7,668 bases of DNA from Coriobacteriia bacterium. GTDB taxonomy: Bacteria > Actinomycetota > Coriobacteriia > Coriobacteriales > UBA8131. The position numbers and the translations under genes were made by a program. Positions within the stretch are counted from its first letter, which is position 1. The number at the start of each line of letters is the position of its first letter. The DNA lies in the NCBI GenBank assembly GCA_003509825.1, contig DOMT01000047.1, positions 2,831 through 10,498 on the forward strand. Reading direction: 5' to 3'. This document shows, piece after piece, positions 1 through 5,743 of the stretch. The notes under the pieces are model-generated. The model was not told the DNA's origin, made no database searches, and saw only the letters and a program-made list of their open reading frames with translations.

Positions 1-5
1 GGTTT

Positions 6-11
6 CCTCCT
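6..11 (-). promoter_or_regulatory. Shine-Dalgarno of a gene starting left of the window
   Basis: Read on the minus strand, this is a perfect AGGAGG followed by AAACC up to the window edge. That spacing places a minus-strand start codon at or just beyond base 1. The preceding minus-strand bases are AT-rich but sit too close to the site to form a normal promoter, so the outside gene may be read from the yfcE-like gene upstream. No coding sequence of it is visible. Confidence 0.6.
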
Positions 12-54
12 GTATATATTTTAAGGGCAGGAGTGCGAGTCGCGGTACACGTTT

Positions 55-80
55 CCCACATTAAATATTCTTAATGTGGG
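55..80 (-). other. Perfect 10-bp hairpin containing the yfcE-like stop codon
   Basis: The arms at 55-64 (CCCACATTAA) and 71-80 (TTAATGTGGG) are exact reverse complements around a 6-base loop. Read on the minus strand, the first arm carries the last two codons and the TAA stop of the phosphoesterase gene. No T-run follows the stem on either strand, so it is not a classical intrinsic terminator. It may stabilise the 3' end, act as a weak terminator, or affect coupling to the next gene, whose ribosome binding site lies about 45 bases further on. Confidence 0.6.
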
Positions 81-574
81 CGTGGGGTAAGCCTTTCGAT
101 CGTTTTGAAGTCCACCGCGAGAACCCTGCCGCCCTCGACATCCAAAACCAACACCGAACGCCTCGACCCATCGCGGGGACGCATCGGCGAACCGGGGCAA
201 AATACCCGCACCGCCCCCTGACATTCATCGCGAGGAACATGCGTATGGCCGTGTATGCAGATGTGCGGCAACGGATCTCCGGGAGCGATTCCGCCGTAAC
301 CCTTGAGTGCCTCACGTACGAGCAGTGGCTTGTGTACAACGAAAAACCGTGTACCCGCCAAGGTGACCTGCGCCGTCTCCCCGGCGTGGAGGTAGTCCCC
401 GAAATAGTCACAATTTCCGTAGACCGCGGTTACCGGGAGGATCAGTTCCAGTTCGTCGAGGATGCTTTGTCCGCCGATGTCACCGGCGTGGATGATATGC
501 TCGACGTCGTCGAAGGCATCGTAAACCGAAGCAGGCACCAGGCCGTGCGTATCGCTGATCACTCCGATTTTCAT
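71..574 (-). CDS. YfcE/MJ0936-type metallophosphoesterase
   Basis: A 167-residue cytoplasmic phosphodiesterase of the calcineurin-like superfamily, the usual length for the YfcE/MJ0936 group, which hydrolyses model phosphodiesters with two bound metals; the natural substrate is generally unknown. The metal ligands appear in order: D8-T-H10 at the N terminus, GD32 (HAGDIG), GNCD at 53-56, H81, and GHTH at 109-112. The residue after H81 is Lys where Gly is usual (VVHK instead of an HG pair). The ATG at 574 is followed directly by the typical KIGVISDTHG opening. Its ribosome binding site is weak: the GAGG nearby overlaps the preceding gene's stop and is rather far away. The 15-base gap from the membrane-protein gene implies co-transcription. 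The family is secure; the physiological role is not. Confidence 0.9.
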   Translation of the reverse strand: MKIGVISDTHGLVPASVYDAFDDVEHIIHAGDIGGQSILDELELILPVTAVYGNCDYFGDYLHAGETAQVTLAGTRFFVVHKPLLVREALKGYGGIAPGDPLPHICIHGHTHVPRDECQGAVRVFCPGSPMRPRDGSRRSVLVLDVEGGRVLAVDFKTIERLTPRPH

Positions 575-589
575 ATTCTGCCCGCAACC

Positions 590-1360
590 TCAATTCTCAC
601 CCTGCGTGGATTTTGCAGTGGCTCTCTTCTCCAGCAGCGTCTTTATCATCCAGGGTAGATACAATATGATCCAAAATACCACAACCAGCCCCATGAAACC
701 GAAAAGATAGCCGGGCATTCCGAGAACCTGCAGCGGCTCCAACGGTGAGCCCGGAGCGGCCAGGTTGAGGAAGAAGAAATTGGTGTCGAGCAGCTGATTG
801 ATGAAATATATCGGTGGAATGACGACGACCAGGAATATCACCGCACGCCACAAATCGGTAAGGCGCGGTCTGATCTCACCCGAACCTATGAGGAGGACCG
901 GAAACGAGAACATGAGGAAGTGGATGAAGAAGCTATGGAGATTGAAGTAGCTCAAGACCGGGTACATGATCCAGTCGGAAAACAGCAGTGCCATGAACGC
1001 ACCGGGCATGCAAAGGCAATAGAGCAAGGTTCCCGTCCATTTATTGGGCTTTATCACGTGGATGGCGGAGATGATGATACTTATACCGCACATATGCAGC
1101 GGGAACAGATCGGGATCCCAGACCTCGAGGGTAAAGAAACATACGGCATCCTTAAGAATCTCCATCACAAGCATGATTACCACATAGGCGATGCGTATGC
1201 GTTTTTGCAGCCGCTCGTCGCAGCCGCGATATATCCGTACCATAACGATGGTGGCGATGGCGAAAAATATCAGAAAGCAAAGGTGGGCGAGATCATAATG
1301 CTGCCAACCGACGACATCGGCGGGTAACTCGGTTTTGTAGGTGAAAAAATACTCGAACAT
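590..1360 (-). CDS. YwaF/TMEM164-family integral membrane protein
   Basis: A 256-residue polytopic protein with about seven hydrophobic helices (roughly residues 24-42, 57-76, 88-104, 109-128, 142-160, 170-188 and 217-236) and a basic cytoplasmic-looking tail. The FPLHMC motif at 86-91 and the DTNFFFLN loop at 192-199 match the YwaF (TIGR02206) family, related to eukaryotic TMEM164. Human TMEM164 is reported to be a phospholipid acyltransferase with a catalytic Cys; transferring that activity to this protein is inference, based only on the family link and the conserved His-x-Cys. I chose the ATG at 1360 because AGGAG at 1372-1376 lies about 11 bases upstream. A GTG at 1372 would add four residues but overlaps that Shine-Dalgarno. 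The gene ends 15 bases before the phosphoesterase gene, and 106 bases separate its start from the ATPase stop upstream. Confidence 0.8.
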   Translation of the reverse strand: MFEYFFTYKTELPADVVGWQHYDLAHLCFLIFFAIATIVMVRIYRGCDERLQKRIRIAYVVIMLVMEILKDAVCFFTLEVWDPDLFPLHMCGISIIISAIHVIKPNKWTGTLLYCLCMPGAFMALLFSDWIMYPVLSYFNLHSFFIHFLMFSFPVLLIGSGEIRPRLTDLWRAVIFLVVVIPPIYFINQLLDTNFFFLNLAAPGSPLEPLQVLGMPGYLFGFMGLVVVFWIILYLPWMIKTLLEKRATAKSTQGEN

Positions 1361-1389
1361 ATTCACTCCCACTCCTCAAGCCCCCTGCC

Positions 1390-1460
1390 GCTACAATCGG
1401 CATCTCGACGGTGGGGAGGAAATGAGTCCTTTCCCACCGCACTATTAAGCGAATTGTAGC
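1390..1460. other. Nested inverted repeats between ATPase and YwaF-like genes
   Basis: GCTACAAT at 1390-1397 is the reverse complement of ATTGTAGC at 1453-1460. Inside this pair, 1411-1420 and 1427-1437 can form an imperfect stem (GTGGG/CCCAC and AGGA/TCCT with a small internal loop) around AATGAG. Neither strand has a following T-run. This could be a transcript-end or processing structure after the metal operon, but it is not convincing as an intrinsic terminator, and no good promoter for the YwaF-like gene is visible in this gap. Confidence 0.3.
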
Positions 1461-1466
1461 CGATTC

Positions 1467-3485
1467 TCAGGCTTTGCGGGGTGCAAAAAGATTCAGACGC
1501 AGACTGTAGAGCAAAACGAGGAGCAGGACGCCGACATCGGCCATGATGGCCATCCACATCTCCGCTATTCCGAGGGCGGCGAAAACCATGACGGCGATCT
1601 TAACCGTCAGGGCGAAGATGATGTTCGTACGGATGGTGCGAACCACCCGTCGGGAGAGCTTGAAAAACGCCGGTAACTCGGCGATGTTATCGGCCATCAG
1701 CACGACGTCGGCAACTTGTACGGCGGTGTCGCTCGCCGCACCGCCCATGGCGATACCCACGTCCGCAGCCGCCAGTGCAGGTGCATCGTTGATGCCATCC
1801 CCAACCATAGCCACCGTCGCATAACCGCGCTTCAGTTCCTCGATACGTTGCATCTTTTCACCGGGCAGCAGCCCGGCATACGTTTCATCGACACCGGTTT
1901 TTTCGGCAATGACCGCCGCGGTAGCCGGATTATCGCCGGTGAGCATCACCGTATGGATACCCCGCATGCCCCCGAGCTGCCCGATCAACAACGGGCTCTG
2001 CTCCCTAACGGAATCTCTGAGCGAAAAAAGTGCGACGGGATGTGCGTCGATCGACAGAACCAAGACGGTGTTGGCCTGCGATTCGAGCTCGGCGATACGC
2101 CGCCTCATCCGCTCATCCGATGCAGCCACTACGTTGATGAAAGCGGGCGATCCCAATGCGACGGCTCTTCCCGATATCACCGCGCTTACCCCTTGTCCCG
2201 CGCTCTCGTTCAGGGCTTCCACCGTGGGCAAGTCTGCAACATCACCCGCCGCTTCAACGATGGCACGAGCCAAGGGATGGGTGGAATCGCGCTCCAGTGC
2301 TGCGGCCAGGACAAGGACATCATCAAGTGTGCAAGCTTGCTTCGAAGTGAGGCTTTCGGCACCCGGCAAGACTTCCACCGCAACTACCTCGGGTCGTCCG
2401 TAGGTAAGGGTTCCCGTCTTGTCGAAGGCCACGGCTTTGACCTTTGCGCCCAACTCCAAAAAGGCTCCACCCTTGACCAGGATTCCCGTTCGAGCGGCTC
2501 GCGTCAGACCGGCCACCACACTCACCGGCGTTGCGATGACCAGGGCACAGGGGCAGGCGATGACGAGCAACGACAACGCACGGTAGCCCCACACTTCGAT
2601 GCCGCCGAGCGTCAGAGGTGTTAAAGCCGTCAGCAGAGTCGGTACCAACGCCACGAGCAACGCCACCACGACCACAAGCGGCGTATAGTATCGGGCGAAG
2701 CGGTTGATGAAGCGTTCGTACGGCGTGCGCTTTTTCTGCGATTCCTCAACCAGCTCGACGATACGCGCCAGGGTTGAGTTTTCAACCGTAGCTGTGGTGG
2801 TGATTTCCAGCTTTCCGTCGACTGATAGCGAACCTGCATAAACAGGATCCCCCGTTTGCTTGAATACCGGCACCGACTCACCGGTGACGGGAGACTCATC
2901 GACGGACGCACCGCCCGCACTCACCGTGCCGTCCAACGCGATGCGCTCACCCGGCCGGATGAGAATCCGCGAGCCGACCGACACCTCCTCGACCGCAGCA
3001 TCGATCTGTCGATCACCTTGTATAAGATGTACGGTTTGCGACGTGAGATCCAAGAGTCGTTCGATGGATGAGCGATTGCGCGAAACAGCGTAATCCTCCA
3101 GCCGCTCGCCGATGCAGAAAAAGAAGATCACCGCCGCGGCCTCGACGTATTCGCCGAGCACCCAGGCACCGATAACGGCGATGGCCATCAGGATGTGTAT
3201 ATCGATGGAACGTTTGAGCACGGCAGACTTGAGCGCCGGAAATATCATGAAAAGCCCGGCAATCGATGCCACCGAAGCCGATATCATCGCTCCGATCTCC
3301 CCTATCGGGCTTTGCGGGGTAAGCAGATGCAAAACGATGGCGATAGCCGTCAGCACACCTGCCACGGTGAGTAGAATCGTATTCCTGCGCCTCTTTGCAT
3401 CTTCAGCCGCACAATCTTCACTCTCCGCACACGATGAGCAGCACGACGAACAACAGGAGACCGCGGTATCTTCGTGGGCATGCAT
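1467..3485 (-). CDS. cadA: P1B-type heavy-metal (Zn/Cd/Pb) translocating ATPase
   Basis: A 672-residue inner-membrane pump that uses ATP to export soft divalent metals. All P-type landmarks are present (numbered from the alternative start at 3509; subtract 8 for the start used here): TGES 209-212, the metal-binding CPC 319-321 in a CPCALVIATP helix, the phosphorylated Asp in DKTGT 363-367, HP 411-412, TGDN 524-527, GDGINDAP 570-577, and near the C terminus K637 and D658 (MADVG), which fit the Zn/Cd/Pb class rather than the copper class. There is no N-terminal HMA domain; instead the tail is short and rich in His and Cys (MHAH, then CC-SS-CC-SS-C). The ATG at 3485 lies one base after the sensor's stop, and the ATG at 3509 overlaps the sensor by 23 bases. 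I favour 3485 for its spacing to a G-rich stretch, but either would be translationally coupled. Confidence 0.93.
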   Translation of the reverse strand: MHAHEDTAVSCCSSCCSSCAESEDCAAEDAKRRRNTILLTVAGVLTAIAIVLHLLTPQSPIGEIGAMISASVASIAGLFMIFPALKSAVLKRSIDIHILMAIAVIGAWVLGEYVEAAAVIFFFCIGERLEDYAVSRNRSSIERLLDLTSQTVHLIQGDRQIDAAVEEVSVGSRILIRPGERIALDGTVSAGGASVDESPVTGESVPVFKQTGDPVYAGSLSVDGKLEITTTATVENSTLARIVELVEESQKKRTPYERFINRFARYYTPLVVVVALLVALVPTLLTALTPLTLGGIEVWGYRALSLLVIACPCALVIATPVSVVAGLTRAARTGILVKGGAFLELGAKVKAVAFDKTGTLTYGRPEVVAVEVLPGAESLTSKQACTLDDVLVLAAALERDSTHPLARAIVEAAGDVADLPTVEALNESAGQGVSAVISGRAVALGSPAFINVVAASDERMRRRIAELESQANTVLVLSIDAHPVALFSLRDSVREQSPLLIGQLGGMRGIHTVMLTGDNPATAAVIAEKTGVDETYAGLLPGEKMQRIEELKRGYATVAMVGDGINDAPALAAADVGIAMGGAASDTAVQVADVVLMADNIAELPAFFKLSRRVVRTIRTNIIFALTVKIAVMVFAALGIAEMWMAIMADVGVLLLVLLYSLRLNLFAPRKA

Positions 3486-3486
3486 C

Positions 3487-3915
3487 TCACACCCCCGCTT
3501 CCGACGCATGTTCGAGACCTACCAGAATCAGCGAACGCACGTGATCGTCGGCAAGACGGTAGATGGCCTTTTGTCCATCTCTGCGAAACAGCACCAAACC
3601 ACGGTCCCTGAGCAGGCGCAACTGATGGCTGACGGCGGATTGCGAAACGTCACAGACCTCCACGATATCGCAAACACAGAGCTCATCCGTCGACAAGGCG
3701 GCCAATATCTTAAAACGAGTGGAGTCGGACAGAGCCGAGAATATCTCGGTCGCCCTATATATCAGCGTGTCATCGGGGATCGTTTGCAGCGCGTGCTGTA
3801 TGGCTTTTTGGTTTCTGATAACGGCACCGCAACAGCTGTCATCGAATTCACATCCGACCGCGGTTTTTACGGAGTCACCGACCGCGCTCCCCAACTGCTG
3901 TTTCTCTCTTGCCAT
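3487..3915 (-). CDS. cadC: ArsR/SmtB-family metal sensor, CadC type
   Basis: A 142-residue winged-helix repressor that releases DNA on binding Cd, Pb or Zn. The family core FSALSDSTRFKILAAL (residues 59-74) is followed by ELCVCD (78-83), whose C80 and C82 match the CadC alpha3 thiolates. Upstream Cys residues C22, C28 and C29 can complete an alpha3N site. The recognition helix is near SQSAVSHQLRLL (91-102). The alpha5 site is complete: D123, H125, H136 and E139, with spacing identical to SmtB D104/H106/H117/E120. It is slightly longer than CadC at its N terminus. The ATG at 3915 has AAGGAG eight bases upstream, a strong ribosome binding site. The gene is first in the operon, directly before the ATPase, and is preceded by a long perfect palindrome, so autoregulation is the natural reading. 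Confidence 0.93.
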   Translation of the reverse strand: MAREKQQLGSAVGDSVKTAVGCEFDDSCCGAVIRNQKAIQHALQTIPDDTLIYRATEIFSALSDSTRFKILAALSTDELCVCDIVEVCDVSQSAVSHQLRLLRDRGLVLFRRDGQKAIYRLADDHVRSLILVGLEHASEAGV

Positions 3916-3923
3916 TGAGCCTA

Positions 3924-3929
3924 CTCCTT
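3924..3929 (-). promoter_or_regulatory. Strong ribosome binding site of the metal sensor
   Basis: On the minus strand this reads AAGGAG, eight bases before the ATG at 3915. It fixes the sensor's start. Confidence 0.8.
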
Positions 3930-3931
3930 TT

Positions 3932-3965
3932 CATGTGTATATGAATATTTGTTCATATACACATG
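3932..3965 (-). promoter_or_regulatory. Palindromic operator of the cad operon
   Basis: The arms at 3932-3945 (CATGTGTATATGAA) and 3952-3965 (TTCATATACACATG) are perfect 14-bp reverse complements with a 6-bp AT-rich centre. The core, TGAACA-AA-TATTCA on the minus strand, matches the known ArsR/SmtB operator style (12-2-12 with TGAA and TTCA half-sites). It spans from the candidate -10 element to just before the sensor's ribosome binding site, so a bound sensor would block polymerase. The assignment to the adjacent sensor is inference from position and motif. Confidence 0.85.
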
Positions 3966-3991
3966 TTATTGCAGACCACCGGGAATTGCAA
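3963..3991 (-). promoter_or_regulatory. Candidate promoter of the cad operon
   Basis: On the minus strand, TTGCAA (3986-3991) and TAACAT (3963-3968) are separated by 17 bases. Each matches the housekeeping consensus at four of six positions. The -10 overlaps the outer end of the operator. It is a modest match, supported mainly by the spacing and the operator overlap. Confidence 0.5.
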
Positions 3992-4013
3992 GCGGAAAAC
4001 CCATCCCCCGCTT
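3990..4013 (-). other. Short inverted repeat at the uppP 3' end
   Basis: AAGCGG at 3990-3995 and CCGCTT at 4008-4013 are perfect 6-bp arms around a 12-base loop, starting at the uppP stop codon. On the minus strand the stem is not followed by a clear T-run (GCAATTCC), so it would be a weak terminator at best. It touches the candidate -35 of the cad operon. Confidence 0.3.
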
Positions 4014-4909
4014 TAGGCGAACAGCGCTCCCGTGACGGCAAAAAAGACCAACACGATGACGCCGAGGACGATGCGATACCAACCGAAGACTTCGAAGCTA
4101 TGGTTTTTGATGTATCCCATCAAAAACTTGATGGCGAGAATGGAGATGACGAACGCGGTGACGATGCCCACCGCGAACACACCCCATTCCGTCACGGTAA
4201 GTGTGACACTATCCAGTAAAAACGCTTTGACGATCTTGAGAAGACTCCAGCCGAACATCACGGGAATGGCCAAAAAGAACGAGAACTCAGCGGCGATCTG
4301 ACGCGATACGCCGAGGATACGGGCACCGAGAATCGTCGATCCCGAACGCGAGGTACCGGGAACGATCGCCAGACACTGAAACACACCGATCAGGATCGCG
4401 CGGGGAAAGCTCAAGCTTTCAAGCTCGTCGGTTTCCGTCAGCGGGTTATTCTTACTGTGTGCGCCGATGCGCTTCGAGGCACCGGCTTCCTTGCGGTCGT
4501 TGAGACGCTCGACGACGATGTAGGCGATACCGTAACCGATGAGGGCGATCGCCACGGTGGTTGCGTTGAAGAAATGCTCCTCGAACCAATCATCGAAAAA
4601 GATGCCGACGATCGCCGCCGGTACACAGGCTACCAAAACCTTGAGCCAAAGCACCCAGGTGGAGCGACGCTGTACAGCATCCTTGCGCGAGGAGAGCGGG
4701 TTGAGCTTATGAAAAAACAGTACAATGACGGCGAGAATGGCTCCCAGCTGGATGACGACCAAAAACATTTCCCAGAACTGCGGAGAGACGTTCAGGGTCA
4801 CGAATTCGTTGAAGAGAATCATGTGGCCGGTGCTTGAAATCGGCAGCCATTCGGTGATGCCCTCCACGATGCCGATAAGTAACGCTTTAAGTAACTCGAT
4901 GATGTCCAT
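4013..4909 (-). CDS. uppP: Undecaprenyl-diphosphatase (BacA/UppP family)
   Basis: A 298-residue polytopic membrane enzyme that dephosphorylates undecaprenyl diphosphate, recycling the lipid carrier used for peptidoglycan and other surface polymers; overexpression of this family gives bacitracin resistance. The first signature EGITEWLPISSTGH is at 16-29, with E16, E20 and H29, and the second, PGTSRSGST, at 184-192, with R188; both are intact and match the E. coli catalytic residues. The hydrophilic loop at about 134-164 (ERLNDRKEAG onward) is somewhat long, which explains a length above the common 265-280. I chose the ATG at 4909, which begins MDIIELLKALL; an upstream ATG at 4957 would add a polar 16-residue stretch not expected before the first helix. 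AGGA lies about 11 bases before the chosen start. It diverges from the small gene at 5000. Confidence 0.95.
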   Translation of the reverse strand: MDIIELLKALLIGIVEGITEWLPISSTGHMILFNEFVTLNVSPQFWEMFLVVIQLGAILAVIVLFFHKLNPLSSRKDAVQRRSTWVLWLKVLVACVPAAIVGIFFDDWFEEHFFNATTVAIALIGYGIAYIVVERLNDRKEAGASKRIGAHSKNNPLTETDELESLSFPRAILIGVFQCLAIVPGTSRSGSTILGARILGVSRQIAAEFSFFLAIPVMFGWSLLKIVKAFLLDSVTLTVTEWGVFAVGIVTAFVISILAIKFLMGYIKNHSFEVFGWYRIVLGVIVLVFFAVTGALFA

Positions 4910-4999
4910 ACGGTAATAAATCCTGACTTTTTTGTAATCGGGTCTATAACTTCTCACACGAAGTCGGCGTATTGCAAGCCCCTATGATACACTTCCTCC
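4910..4999. promoter_or_regulatory. Divergent intergenic region with plus-strand promoter candidates
   Basis: This 90-base gap must hold promoters for uppP (minus) and the small gene (plus). Two plus-strand candidates are visible. One is TATGAT at 4983-4988 (five of six matches to TATAAT) without a recognisable -35, placing transcription only about five bases before the ATG at 5000. The other is CTGACT at 4923-4928 with TATAAC at 4945-4950, spaced by 16 bases. No good minus-strand promoter for uppP stands out. Confidence 0.4.
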
Positions 5000-5245
5000 A
5001 TGGCTTTACAATCAGAAGATTACGGTTTGTTACAACGCTTGGTCGACACCCTCTATCGGGAGAAGACCGTCGTCGCGCGCCTCGATGTCATCATCTTGGC
5101 CGAGGCGCTGGATTTCCCTGCGGACCTCTGCGAGATCATCACGCTGTTGCCGCCGGGACGCTACGGACGTCAAAGGCTCTGCGACCAGATGAACTCCGCC
5201 ATCTCCGGCCACGGCTGGGGCATGGTCTATGGAACCGTGGAGTAG
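5000..5245 (+). CDS. Conserved-looking small protein of unknown function
   Basis: An 81-residue soluble protein that I do not recognise with confidence. It is largely helical in appearance, with an acidic N-terminal half and a distinctive C-terminal segment (LLPPGRYGRQRLC at about 49-61, then GHGWGMVYGTVE). There is no signal peptide or membrane helix. The segment from FPADL through PPGRYGRQ loosely recalls the small DUF2795 helical domain, but this is only an impression. The reading frame uses mostly G or C at third positions and is bounded by an in-frame TGA at 4985-4987, so the ATG at 5000 is the first possible start. There is no Shine-Dalgarno upstream (ACTTCCTCC), which fits translation from a nearly leaderless transcript. 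The thioesterase gene follows after 30 bases, suggesting an operon. Confidence 0.75.
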   Translation: MALQSEDYGLLQRLVDTLYREKTVVARLDVIILAEALDFPADLCEIITLLPPGRYGRQRLCDQMNSAISGHGWGMVYGTVE

Positions 5246-5275
5246 ACCCGAGCAGCGGAGAGAGGACGATGGATC

Positions 5276-5701
5276 ATGCCTTGGCTGGATAAAGATGCCG
5301 ACCTTGAGACGATACGCAGTGCCTTCGAAGGTGACCGCTACGCCACCGAGGTGAGCGGGGTAAACATCGAGGAGGCGGGATACCACCACGCCGTTTGTAG
5401 TATGGAGATCACGGAAAAACATCTCAACGCCCTGGGTAACCCTATGGGCGGCGCCATCTTCACTCTGGCGGATTTCTGCCTCGCCGTCATCTCAAACGTC
5501 GGTGAAGAGCCGACTTCCTCCGTCAGCTCGACCATCGAATACACTTCCACGGCTAAAGGAAACAAGCTCCTGGCCCGAGGTCGGGTGGTCAAGTCGGGGA
5601 GAAACCTGGGCTTTTACGCCATCGACATCTACGACGATCTGGAAAACCACGTAGCCCATATGATAGCCACCTGCCACCGCCGCCCGGCCGACAAGGGTTG
5701 A
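5276..5701 (+). CDS. PaaI-type hotdog-fold thioesterase
   Basis: A 141-residue cytoplasmic protein of the hotdog superfamily, PaaI/YdiI-like, which hydrolyses acyl- or aryl-CoA thioesters as dimers or tetramers. The segment HLNALGNPMGGAIFTLAD (49-66) aligns with the E. coli PaaI active-site region: D66 corresponds to the catalytic D61, while the His of the HGG motif is Met57 here. The following beta strands (SSVSSTIEYT, KLLARGRVVKSGRN, FYAIDIYDD) are typical for the fold. The length is normal. The ATG at 5276 has GAGGA nine bases upstream. The substrate cannot be told from the sequence; this branch may serve housekeeping CoA-ester clean-up. It is probably co-transcribed with the small unknown gene 30 bases upstream and faces thpR tail to tail. 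Confidence 0.85.
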   Translation: MPWLDKDADLETIRSAFEGDRYATEVSGVNIEEAGYHHAVCSMEITEKHLNALGNPMGGAIFTLADFCLAVISNVGEEPTSSVSSTIEYTSTAKGNKLLARGRVVKSGRNLGFYAIDIYDDLENHVAHMIATCHRRPADKG

Positions 5702-5743
5702 TGAATCGACAGCGGCAACGGGGAAGAAGGCGTGTTACTTCCG
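5702..5743. terminator. Convergent gap with a weak stem
   Basis: This 42-base gap separates two converging genes. GGAAG at 5722-5726 and CTTCC at 5738-5742 can form a 5-bp stem with an 11-base loop, but no T-run follows on either strand. It is a possible weak bidirectional terminator, offered mainly because two genes end here. Confidence 0.2.

Noticed and set aside
12..30. AT-rich stretch as a promoter for the gene left of the window
   Set aside because: The TATA-like bases sit almost against the AGGAGG, which would place transcription start inside the ribosome binding site, and no -35 is visible.
1716..2624. Long open frame on the plus strand (302 codons) opposite the ATPase gene
   Set aside because: It is fully antisense to an ATPase with every family motif intact, and its translation is low-complexity in Arg, His and Gln with no domain. 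It is a shadow of a GC-rich gene.
3485..3509. ATPase start at 3509, giving 680 residues and a 23-base overlap with the sensor gene
   Set aside because: Not excluded, but MRRKRGCE adds no expected element, and the ATG at 3485 gives a natural one-base junction with the sensor stop.
3112..3918. Plus-strand open frame opposite the start of the ATPase gene and the whole sensor gene
   Set aside because: It overlaps two clearly real, motif-bearing genes and crosses the operator boundary region with no ribosome binding site or recognisable domain.
4457..4837. Acidic plus-strand open frame opposite uppP
   Set aside because: Acidic antisense frames of this type arise opposite membrane-protein genes; uppP has intact signatures here.
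3985..4979. ATTGCAAGC occurs at both 3985-3993 and 4971-4979, suggesting a shared regulatory motif
   Set aside because: Only nine bases are shared, the flanks differ, and the second copy has no properly spaced -10; chance is sufficient.
4972..5292. Alternative plus-strand frame overlapping the 81-residue gene
   Set aside because: It is Arg/His-rich in translation, out of frame with both supported genes, and without a ribosome binding site.
5030..5422. Minus-strand open frame covering the small gene and the start of the thioesterase
   Set aside because: The plus-strand genes have better codon use, a clear thioesterase fold and a good ribosome binding site; this frame has no recognisable domain.
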